The notes beneath the pieces are model-generated. The model was not told the origin of the DNA. It saw nothing but the letters and a program-made list of their open reading frames with translations, and did not search any database. From a virus: DNA of 38,597 nucleotides. Shown piece by piece: positions 23,153 to 28,285 of this stretch. The position numbers were made by a program, and so were the translations under genes. Numbering within the stretch: position 1 is the first letter of the stretch; each line of letters starts with the position of its first letter. The stretch is taken from positions 1 through 38,597 of IMG/VR virus record IMGVR_UViG_3300011115_000967. One strand, written 5' to 3'.

Positions 23153-23177
23153 TGGTGGGGATAATCGGACTTGAAGA
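23153..23177 (-). pseudogene. tRNA 3'-end fragment
   Basis: Read leftward, TTCAAGTCC followed by an acceptor-like GATTATCCCC and ACCA looks like the T-loop, acceptor strand and CCA end of a tRNA. The 5' side of the T stem does not pair and the rest of the tRNA is missing, replaced by the end of the HNH gene four bases away. A tRNA broken by insertion or recombination is the simplest reading. Confidence 0.5.
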
Positions 23178-23180
23178 TTC

Positions 23181-24035
23181 TCAAGATGCTTTTTTATTTT
23201 CTCTCAATCGTCTTTTATTATCAGTATTTGCCTTAGTGCAATCCTGACACCTACAACCACGGTATTCATAAGTGCTTTGTGTGCCATGAGGCCAATCTTT
23301 TTCTGGCACACAATATCTAATATTGCATTCATTTGAGCAATATAGCTTAGCCCCTGATCTTATTTGATTTCCGCAAGATTTGCAATTTCTTACAATAATC
23401 TCTTTCTTTTTCTGAGTTATATTTTCTTCCTTTATAATTTTTTCTATTTTTTGATAGTTGACATTATTTATTCCAAGAACTCTAATTGTCTCAGTTATAG
23501 AATATGTTTCTTTTGCTGCATCTATTATTTTTTGTCTAGATGGAAATGTTTTCTTTTTGTTCTTTGCACAATATGTCTCTGTTTGACTATGACAATTTGG
23601 ACATACTAGCCTAAGATTTTCCAAACGATGGTCTGTTCTTATGCCATTGATATGGTCTAATTGAAATTTTAATTCTTTTCCGTTCCAAACAGGCACCATA
23701 TCGCATATAGAACATTTGTATGGTAGTAACTTTTTCTTAATAATTAACGATTTTACATAGGAAGGGTTTGTTGTGCTGTTTTCACAGAATGGCTCTCCTT
23801 CTTTTTGAGCGGAAGATTTAATCCTCTCATCCTCTAGGCTTGTTGAGCCTTTAGACCAAGCTTGACCGGTCCAATGAGATATGTCTATTTCATTTTTTGA
23901 GATTAACTTTCTCAGCCTAGTGAGTGTTCCACCGCCATCAAATATGCTAAGCTCTCTTGCCGCTTCGGATGATGACTTTACTTTGGCCGCAACTTCTCTT
24001 AATCTTTCTATTTCTATTTTGTTGAGCTTTGACAT
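23181..24035 (-). CDS. HNH homing-type endonuclease
   Basis: A 284-residue protein with an N-terminal helical region (residues 5-50, probable helix-turn-helix), a central HNH domain (C108-x2-C111, core Asp127-His128 in 'FQLDHINGIR', Asn140, C145-x2-C148-H149) and two C-terminal Cys clusters ('CKSCGNQI', 'YCSNEC', 'GCRCQDC'). These fit a DNA-binding homing nuclease. It lies between a broken tRNA 3' end and the intact tRNA cluster, as mobile nuclease genes often do. Confidence 0.9.
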   Translation of the reverse strand: MSKLNKIEIERLREVAAKVKSSSEAARELSIFDGGGTLTRLRKLISKNEIDISHWTGQAWSKGSTSLEDERIKSSAQKEGEPFCENSTTNPSYVKSLIIKKKLLPYKCSICDMVPVWNGKELKFQLDHINGIRTDHRLENLRLVCPNCHSQTETYCAKNKKKTFPSRQKIIDAAKETYSITETIRVLGINNVNYQKIEKIIKEENITQKKKEIIVRNCKSCGNQIRSGAKLYCSNECNIRYCVPEKDWPHGTQSTYEYRGCRCQDCTKANTDNKRRLRENKKAS

Positions 24036-24095
24036 TCGGTATTCTCCTAGTATGGATTATACTAGTATACCAAAAAAATAATAGAAAATAAAAAC

Positions 24096-24130
24096 AAAAA
24101 GACCCGCATCATTTTTATTTGATGCGGGTC
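24096..24130 (-). terminator. Intrinsic terminator of the tRNA cluster
   Basis: GACCCGCATC / GATGCGGGTC, a perfect 10-bp stem with a 10-base loop, followed leftward by TTTTTGTTTT. It lies 7 bases past the CCA end of tRNA-Leu. Confidence 0.88.
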
Positions 24131-24136
24131 TTATAA

Positions 24137-24223
24137 TGGTGGCTTCTGAGGGGGATGATCCCTCAATCCCTTACGGGCGACGGGTTTTAAACCCGGTGCG
24201 TATGCCAATTCCGCCAAGAAGCC
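24137..24223 (-). tRNA. tRNA-Leu(UAA)
   Basis: An 87-base tRNA with a perfect 7-bp acceptor (GGCTTCT / AGAAGCC), encoded ACCA, a Leu-type variable arm (CCC/GGG) and anticodon loop TTTAAAA (anticodon UAA). The T-loop is ATCATCC instead of the usual TTCRANY: A54 and U58 replace U54 and A58. The 27-43 pair is a C/U mismatch. It is last in the cluster, next to the terminator. Confidence 0.85.
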
Positions 24224-24225
24224 AA

Positions 24226-24330
24226 AACCTCTGTCTTTCCAGAGTGCCAATTAAATTCAGAGTTTATCCTTTGCCTACTCTGAGAAAGGTTTGTCGGTGC
24301 TAACCGGCTATGCCTCACGTTTTTATTATA
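24226..24330 (-). repeat. tRNA-associated stem-loop leader, copy 1
   Basis: Contains CACTCTGGAAAGACAGAG, a CTCTG/CAGAG hairpin found five times in this window near tRNAs. Before it come a TCAGAGT/ACTCTGA hairpin and, at the far end, CGTGAGGCATAG with a further hairpin. The pairs AAACCT/AGGTTT can close the two inner hairpins into one unit ending 3 bases before tRNA-Leu. Confidence 0.7.
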
Positions 24331-24374
24331 CTACTTTTTTTACTATTGATTACTTTCTATCTGATTATTTTAGG

Positions 24375-24454
24375 TCACTCCCGAAGCTGGATTTTAACCA
24401 GCGACACCTTGTTTAACAGGCAAATGTTTTTGGAGTAGACTGCGCTATTCGTGA
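24375..24454 (-). pseudogene. Degenerate, intron-less tRNA-Asn(GUU)
   Basis: An 80-base tRNA-like sequence matching the 3' half of the split tRNA-Asn at 24699-24981. The anticodon loop CTGTTAA is intact and uninterrupted, but the D arm does not form, the acceptor has a mismatch, the T-loop is TTAAAAT and the end is TGA instead of CCA. The flanks are duplicated too. Probably a non-functional copy. Confidence 0.65.
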
Positions 24455-24460
24455 ATGTAA

Positions 24461-24536
24461 TGGTGGATCGGGTCGGGCACGATCCGACAACTAACGGCTT
24501 AAAAGGCCGCTACTCTGCCTATTGAGTTACCGATCC
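24461..24536 (-). tRNA. tRNA-Lys(UUU)
   Basis: A 76-base tRNA: perfect acceptor GGATCGG/CCGATCC with encoded ACCA, D arm, anticodon arm GCGGC-CTTTTAA-GCCGT (anticodon UUU). The T-loop is ATCGTGC, again with A54 and U58 in place of U54 and A58, as in tRNA-Leu. Confidence 0.88.
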
Positions 24537-24569
24537 AAAATTTAAATTAAGTGTTAGTCCCACGGAGAC

Positions 24570-24665
24570 TTAATCTCTGTCTTTCCAGAGTGCCAAATAG
24601 ATTTGATTATCTATTAACTAACTTTTGGTCGGGCTACCGACCTATGCCTCACGTTTTAATTATAC
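24570..24665 (-). repeat. tRNA-associated stem-loop leader, copy 2
   Basis: Second copy of the unit at 24226-24330: CGTGAGGCATAG and a GGTCGG/CCGACC hairpin, then an AATAGAT/ATCTATT hairpin, then GGCACTCTGGAAAGACAGAG. GTTAGT and ACTAAC flank the two inner hairpins and can close them. It precedes tRNA-Lys. A TATAAT lies just before CGTGAGG in both copies and could be their promoter's -10. Confidence 0.65.
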
Positions 24666-24698
24666 TAAATTGATTTCTTTCTATCTAATTATTTTAAG

Positions 24699-24981
24699 TG
24701 GCTCCCGCTGCTGGAATCGAACCAGCGACCCACAGATTACATCACACTATAGTTTTCACTACCAACTTTCGTTGTTTGTGCGCTGGACTATGCCTTCATC
24801 CAATTAGGATGGATTGATTATAGTCTCTACACGTTCCTATTGCTGGGCTTCGCTCGGCGTTGACATCAGCATTACCTGTTAAGTGTTCACCGAATTTACA
24901 ATCTTATTCGACATAGATTACTCTATGAAGCTGCCATTAATGTCTACAGTCTGTCGCTCTAACCAACTGAGCTAAGCGGGA
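24699..24981 (-). tRNA. tRNA-Asn(GUU) interrupted by a group I intron
   Basis: Exon 1 (24946-24981) carries acceptor TCCCGCT, D arm GCTC/GAGC and anticodon stem ACAGA plus CTGU. Exon 2 (24699-24739) carries UAA, stem TCTGT, T arm GCTGG-TTCGATT-CCAGC, acceptor AGCGGGA, G and CCA. Joined, they give a canonical 77-base tRNA with loop CTGTTAA. The split falls between anticodon bases 35 and 36. Without splicing the tRNA would be useless. Confidence 0.9.
24740..24945 (-). ncRNA. Group I intron in tRNA-Asn
   Basis: 206 bases with group I hallmarks: exon 1 ends in U and pairs CUGU with internal-guide GCAG (U-G wobble at the splice site); conserved core AAATTCGGTGAA and AACGCCGAGC; P7 strands GAGACTA and CATAGTCC; final base G. 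No reading frame is inside, so mobility would need a nuclease from elsewhere. This is a self-splicing type of intron by family. Confidence 0.9.
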
Positions 24982-24987
24982 ATAAAA

Positions 24988-25072
24988 TGGTGGGAATAGC
25001 TGGACTCGAACCAGCGAACTCGTATGAGAAAGGATTTACAGTCCCTTGCAATTGCCGCTATGCGATATTCCC
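24988..25072 (-). tRNA. tRNA-Tyr(GUA)
   Basis: An 85-base tRNA: acceptor GGGAATA/TATTCCC, encoded ACCA, anticodon loop CTGTAAA (GUA), a Tyr-type variable arm (CTC/GAG) and a canonical T-loop TTCGAGT. It lies 6 bases upstream of the split tRNA-Asn. Confidence 0.92.
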
Positions 25073-25081
25073 TAATTAACT

Positions 25082-25157
25082 TGGTGGCACTAACTTGATT
25101 TGAACAAGTGACCCAGCGTGTATGAAACGCTTGCTCTACCAGCTGAGCTACCCCCGC
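25082..25157 (-). tRNA. tRNA-Met(CAU) with mispaired acceptor
   Basis: D arm (GCTC/GAGC), anticodon arm AGCGT-TTCATAC-ACGCT (CAU) and T arm ACTTG-TTCAAAT-CAAGT are sound, and ACCA is encoded. The acceptor strands do not match: 5' GCGGGGG faces 3' TAGTGCC, giving about two good pairs. It may be a hybrid of two tRNA genes, or the true 5' end is elsewhere. Initiator features are not seen; Met or lysidine-modified Ile identity is open. Confidence 0.65.
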
Positions 25158-25165
25158 ATATCTTA

Positions 25166-25261
25166 TATTACTTCTTTTTCAAGAGATTATCAAAATCTCT
25201 AATCGGGTTTTGTTGATCCTGGTTTTGTCCCGACTTCAACGGCACCTATTACCGTCACTAT
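25166..25261 (-). ncRNA. Duplicated two-hairpin RNA motif, copy 1
   Basis: Read leftward after the gene at 25267: an ACGG/CCGT hairpin, then GGGACAAAACCAGGATCAAC closed by CGGG/CCCG, then an AGAGATT/AATCTCT hairpin. The second copy at 27292-27349 keeps the loop sequences but changes the stem to GTGGG/CCCAC, so pairing is preserved. It could be a 3' regulatory element or small RNA. Confidence 0.55.
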
Positions 25262-25266
25262 TTTAT

Positions 25267-25461
25267 TTACTTATCGCTTGCTACAACTTCTTCTTCCCAA
25301 ATAACAAGATTGAGAGGATTATGACCCTCGGCAATCATAGCCTTTGAAGATTCAGAGATATGGGCTTCGGCATCCTTTCTGCTGGAGTAAATCTTACTCA
25401 GAAGAAATCCAACAGGGTAGTCTCCAACATCTTCTACTACTACTACGCAATAGACTTTCAT
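25267..25461 (-). CDS. Small conserved protein, paralogue 1
   Basis: A 64-residue protein from the ATG at 25461 (GAGG 5 bases upstream); an upstream frame extension to 25521 lacks a ribosome site. It is nearly the same as the protein at 27667-27858: 'MKVYCVVV', 'YPVGFLLSKIYSSRKDAEAHI', ending in an acidic strand. Layout is strand-strand-helix-strand. Role unknown. Confidence 0.75.
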   Translation of the reverse strand: MKVYCVVVVEDVGDYPVGFLLSKIYSSRKDAEAHISESSKAMIAEGHNPLNLVIWEEEVVASDK

Positions 25462-25570
25462 ATTTTCCTCTAGTTTAGAATGGCTGGGCGTGCAGGAATC
25501 CATTAGTTGTTCATCGCTCATATTTATCTCTCTTTCTAATCTTATTGGTTACACTTTGTCCAAGTGTAAC

Positions 25571-25612
25571 GAGCAGCAGAGGCTGATACTCTACCAATTG
25601 AGTTATGCCCGC
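25571..25612 (-). pseudogene. tRNA 5'-half fragment
   Basis: GCGGGCA TA, then a D arm ACTC/GAGT and an anticodon-arm-like AGC/GCT around CTCTGCT look like the first half of a tRNA (Gln CUG if real). Instead of a T arm and acceptor, a 9-bp hairpin GTTACACTT/AAGTGTAAC follows. Not a working tRNA. Confidence 0.45.
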
Positions 25613-25689
25613 AAGTATTATATTTTCAGAGAGTCTTTTTGACTTCGCCGCCTCCTCGCTTTCGCTCCGCGTTTCCGTCCTGTCTCTCT

Positions 25690-25718
25690 ATTGTACCCTA
25701 TTCGTTGTCTCTCGCCAA
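25690..25718 (-). promoter_or_regulatory. Sigma70-like promoter (duplicated block)
   Basis: Minus strand: TTGGCG (25713-25718), 17 bp, TACAAT (25690-25695). The spacer sequence is almost the same as that of the promoter at 26522-26550, as part of a duplicated block. It would drive the genes and tRNAs to its left. Confidence 0.6.
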
Positions 25719-25736
25719 GGTCTTTATTTAACTTTT

Positions 25737-25835
25737 TTATTCGGTCGCGGTATCTGCGGTATCCTCGCAGCCCGATGTATCATGGATCGTAGTAATAGTA
25801 TTCATAACGCAAGCAAACATCATTACAATAAGCAT
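25737..25835 (-). CDS. 32-residue lipoprotein-like peptide, copy 1
   Basis: ATG at 25835 with GGAG 6 bases upstream. The peptide opens with a hydrophobic run ending 'MMFAC', which resembles a lipobox with Cys9 as the lipid-modified residue, then a short Thr/Asp-rich tail. The paralogue at 26569-26670 has the same start and same 'DTATE' end. Conservation of frame between the two copies supports a real gene. Confidence 0.6.
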   Translation of the reverse strand: MLIVMMFACVMNTITTIHDTSGCEDTADTATE

Positions 25836-25845
25836 TTTTTCTCCT

Positions 25846-26151
25846 TTAGCCGTAGGGATCATAAGTACAGTCTGGCAGTAAACCTCTAATCATCTCAACA
25901 GTTACAATTATAATGAATGGAGTCAAAATAATCAACAAAAAAATAATGACTTCTAGCATACCGTCCGGATCGGTTTTTAGCATACCGCATGAAAAAACGA
26001 ATAGAAATAAACGAATAAGCGTCGGTAGTATAAGATACAATGGAGGAAATAATATCAAACATATTATCCAACTTATTGCAAACCCTGTTGCATCTTTACA
26101 ATACTTACTTATTTTTTTTTCTTTTGCATTAAGCCAATACTCATCATCCAT
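25846..26151 (-). CDS. Membrane protein with two or three spans
   Basis: A 101-residue protein with long hydrophobic stretches at about residues 23-52 and 66-92. Charged N-terminus and a short Cys-containing C-terminal tail. No family is recognised. It lies directly upstream of the lipoprotein-like peptide and overlaps the gene at 26144. Confidence 0.7.
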   Translation of the reverse strand: MDDEYWLNAKEKKISKYCKDATGFAISWIICLILFPPLYLILPTLIRLFLFVFSCGMLKTDPDGMLEVIIFLLIILTPFIIIVTVEMIRGLLPDCTYDPYG

Positions 26152-26431
26152 GATTACATTTCATCTGTTCCAAGATATAATTATATTCTTTAGAATCAAT
26201 TGCTACAACTGAGGTAAGCTTTTCTTTGCTTCCAAGTTTTACCCTCAGCATTTTTGTATCTTTATAAACTACTTCTTCTACGCTAAGAATATCATCTGGA
26301 GATAGAATCATCTTTCTATCTGATAGAGGATTCTCTTTTGTTTGGGCCATATTTAGCTCAATGTATTTTTGGCAACCTGTGTGCAAGACAGGATTATTGC
26401 AACCAAGTGCAATAAAAAAAGCTAGAAACAT
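26144..26431 (-). CDS. Putative lipoprotein
   Basis: A 95-residue protein whose N-terminus 'MFLAFFIALGC' forms a short signal with lipobox ALGC (Cys11). The mature part is charged with strands and three more Cys. Likely an outer- or inner-membrane-anchored periplasmic protein if the host is Gram-negative. AGGAG stands before the ATG. Confidence 0.68.
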   Translation of the reverse strand: MFLAFFIALGCNNPVLHTGCQKYIELNMAQTKENPLSDRKMILSPDDILSVEEVVYKDTKMLRVKLGSKEKLTSVVAIDSKEYNYILEQMKCNHG

Positions 26432-26521
26432 TATTACTCCTAGTAAAGTATTGTACTTTCAGAGAGTCTTTTTGACTTCTCGCCGACTCGCTTTCGCTCC
26501 GCGTTTCCTTCCTGCCTCTCT

Positions 26522-26550
26522 ATTATACCCTCTTCGTTGTCTCTCGTCAA
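26522..26550 (-). promoter_or_regulatory. Sigma70 promoter, near consensus
   Basis: Minus strand: TTGACG (26545-26550), 17 bp, TATAAT (26522-26527). The best -10 match in this part of the window. It precedes the lipoprotein gene at 26144 and lies in the duplicated block. Confidence 0.82.
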
Positions 26551-26568
26551 CGGCTTTATTTAACTTTT

Positions 26569-26670
26569 TTATTCGGTTGCGGTATCTACTGTATCCTCAT
26601 AATCTGCTGTATCATAAGTTTTAATATAACGATCTTGGATAACGCAAGCAAACATCATTAGGATCAGCAT
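26569..26670 (-). CDS. 33-residue lipoprotein-like peptide, copy 2
   Basis: ATG at 26670 with GGAG 6 bases upstream; 'MLILMMFAC' start with lipobox-like Cys9 and an acidic tail ending 'DTATE'. Paralogue of 25737-25835; the surrounding 230 bases are duplicated as well. Function unknown; phage lipoproteins of this size can act in lysis or entry exclusion, but nothing here shows which. Confidence 0.6.
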   Translation of the reverse strand: MLILMMFACVIQDRYIKTYDTADYEDTVDTATE

Positions 26671-26699
26671 CTTTTCTCCTTTACTTTTCTATTTTAACC

Positions 26700-26927
26700 C
26701 TAGCTAGGCTTCTCGTCAAGCTCTTCCCAGCCCCAATCATCAAGTTCATAAGTTACTGCCGGATCATCATTATCTTCTTGCTTACCAGACCAATCATTAA
26801 AAGCATTTTCAAATGCGTCAACAAATCTATTAGTATCGTCATTTGATTGTGCATCAGGAATATCAATTTCTACTTCATGCTCAATCCAAGTTGTCTTTTG
26901 AATATATAGAGTTGCCTTAACTTTCAT
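26700..26927 (-). CDS. Hypothetical acidic protein
   Basis: A 75-residue acidic protein from the ATG at 26927; the longer frame to 27098 is the shadow of the upstream gene. 'YIQKTTWIEHEVEIDIP' and an Asp/Glu/Trp-rich tail. It overlaps the upstream gene's end by 11 bases. Confidence 0.68.
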   Translation of the reverse strand: MKVKATLYIQKTTWIEHEVEIDIPDAQSNDDTNRFVDAFENAFNDWSGKQEDNDDPAVTYELDDWGWEELDEKPS

Positions 26928-27228
26928 TTCGGTGCTCTCCGCGCTCAATCTTTTCAGCCTGTTCTGCCAGCGAGAGGTCGATGCAGACCCCGTAGTCGTC
27001 AGCGAGCCCGCGCAGGTATGCCACCACGGCTTGACGCTCCAGCAACTTTGCCTTATCGCGAGCAAAGCTATAGGAGTGTTCAATATCATCACTATCAAGA
27101 CGTAGACGCTCCACCTCAGAGATCAATTCCTCCAAAGCTGATAGGGCTTCTCCTTCTGTGTCCCGCCACCGCTTATCTCCGGCAATACCGTCTGAGATAA
27201 GTTCTCTCATTTTTTCGAGATCGATCAT
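26917..27228 (-). CDS. Hypothetical helical protein, GC-rich gene
   Basis: A 103-residue protein with several charged helices; 'AVVAYLRGLADDYG' resembles segments of phage and prophage proteins that begin with an Arg-rich helix. The gene is visibly richer in G and C than its neighbours, which hints at recent arrival from another genome. Function unknown. Confidence 0.72.
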   Translation of the reverse strand: MIDLEKMRELISDGIAGDKRWRDTEGEALSALEELISEVERLRLDSDDIEHSYSFARDKAKLLERQAVVAYLRGLADDYGVCIDLSLAEQAEKIERGEHRNES

Positions 27229-27291
27229 ATTTCTACTCCCGGCATTGTTATCTATTGTGCCTAGAAAATTATTCTTTTACAAAGTATCCAA

Positions 27292-27349
27292 GTGGGTTTT
27301 GTTGATCCTGGCTTTGTCCCACATTCAACGGTGTGTATTACCGTCACAA
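27292..27349 (-). ncRNA. Duplicated two-hairpin RNA motif, copy 2
   Basis: Same order as at 25166-25261: ACGG/CCGT hairpin, then GGGACAAAGCCAGGATCAAC within a GTGGG/CCCAC stem. It follows the stop of the gene at 27365. Stem changes relative to copy 1 keep pairing. Confidence 0.55.
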
Positions 27350-27364
27350 CTTTTGCTTTTCTCT

Positions 27365-27640
27365 CTACCAATAACAAAGAGTATCTGGCCCGTGAAAGTA
27401 AAAGATACCATAACTAGTTTGACTAGACACAATATCAAAAAATTCAGAATCAGAAATTTGCTTCAAATCTCTAGGCACTTCTGATCCATTGTTTGAGCAG
27501 AGATGCCAAGCTCCATTATAACAAACAACGTTGTAACAACATACCTGGCAGATTGGACTTGGATCACCATACCAAACTCTAACCCAATCTTGCTTTGGTA
27601 TGAGATTAATATCATCAACTTTGTGAAATTTCATACTCAT
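27365..27640 (-). CDS. Hypothetical Cys/Trp-rich protein
   Basis: A 91-residue protein from the ATG at 27640 (GGAG 9 bases upstream). 'CQVCCYNVVCYNGAWHLC' holds five Cys close together, suggesting a zinc or disulfide knot. It sits between the second small-protein paralogue and the second RNA motif, where the first copy of this block has nothing. Confidence 0.65.
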   Translation of the reverse strand: MSMKFHKVDDINLIPKQDWVRVWYGDPSPICQVCCYNVVCYNGAWHLCSNNGSEVPRDLKQISDSEFFDIVSSQTSYGIFYFHGPDTLCYW

Positions 27641-27666
27641 AAGATAAATCTCCAATGTTCAAATTT

Positions 27667-27858
27667 CTACTTGTTGCTTTCTACAACTTCTTCTTCCCAA
27701 ATAACGAGATTGAGAGGATTATAACCATCTGCAATCATAGCCTTTGCAGATTCAGAGATATGGGATTCGGCATCCTTTCTGCTGTAGTAAATCTCGCTAA
27801 GAAGAAATCCAACGGGATAGCCTCCAACATCTTCTACTACTACGCAATAGACCTTCAT
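27667..27858 (-). CDS. Small conserved protein, paralogue 2
   Basis: A 63-residue protein nearly the same as 25267-25461, with the same GAGG-type site before the ATG. The two copies lie about 2.4 kb apart, each followed by the two-hairpin RNA motif, so a block was duplicated and later split by the gene at 27365. Confidence 0.75.
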   Translation of the reverse strand: MKVYCVVVEDVGGYPVGFLLSEIYYSRKDAESHISESAKAMIADGYNPLNLVIWEEEVVESNK

Positions 27859-27883
27859 ATTTCCCTCTGATAAATTAATTCCA

Positions 27884-27987
27884 TTCTCTCAATCCTGCGA
27901 ATGGAGTAAACTCCAAACTTCTAACCATGCTAGTGCAGGATATATACGGTTGCGATATACGTCAGTTATCTGACCATCTGAGAATGG
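27884..27987 (-). ncRNA. Candidate structured RNA downstream of a tRNA
   Basis: About 104 bases closed by CCATTCTC / GAGAATGG, holding a second 7-bp stem ATCCTGC / GCAGGAT which itself encloses a GGAGT/ACTCC hairpin, plus a TCAG/CTGA hairpin. It begins 6 bases after the CCA end of the tRNA-like gene at 27993 and has no reading frame. A tRNA-linked small RNA or processing signal is possible. Confidence 0.5.
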
Positions 27988-27992
27988 AAAAA

Positions 27993-28071
27993 TGGCGCGC
28001 TCAGTTGGACTCGAACCAACATAGATCCAATTACGGTACCAAGAGGTAGAAACTCTGGCCGGTATGAGCGC
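27993..28071 (-). tRNA. tRNA-like sequence, aberrant D/anticodon region
   Basis: Acceptor GCGCTCA/TGAGCGC is perfect, with G and encoded CCA, and the T arm GTTGG-TTCGAGT-CCAAC is canonical. Between them no normal D arm forms; one hairpin (CAGAG, loop TTTCTAC, CTCTTG) could be an anticodon arm reading UCU (Arg), but placement is abnormal. A TATAAT touches the 5' end. Either a decayed tRNA or an unusual tRNA-like RNA. Confidence 0.5.
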
Positions 28072-28076
28072 ATTAT

Positions 28077-28274
28077 ATTCCCTGTCTTTCCAGAGTGTCA
28101 AATCGGGATTGAGATAGGGGACGCGACCCTTCTACTCAAAACAAACCTTACGATTATTGGATAAGCCTCTGTCTTTCCAGAGTGTCAAATCGGATTCTAT
28201 TAGGAGGATCATAGTGTTGCCCTGTTACTTCAGGAGAACCCATCTAATAGAATCAGTCCTTACGATTATTGGAA
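28077..28274 (-). repeat. tRNA-associated stem-loop units, copies 3 and 4 in tandem
   Basis: Two units in a row, each with CCAATAATCGTAAGG, then a unit-specific hairpin (GATTCTATTAG/CTAATAGAATC in one; TTGAG/CTCAA in the other), then CGATTTGACACTCTGGAAAG and ACAGRG. The unit nearer the tRNA runs into its 5' end. No gene lies here. Confidence 0.65.
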
Positions 28275-28285
28275 TTCTTTTTATT

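Noticed and set aside
28077-28098. Reading the repeated TTGACACTCTGGAAAGACAG element as a promoter with TATAAT at 28072-28077
   Set aside because: Only one of five copies has a -10 at the right distance, that -10 touches the tRNA 5' end, and the spacer-like part is more conserved than the hexamers, which fits an RNA hairpin better.
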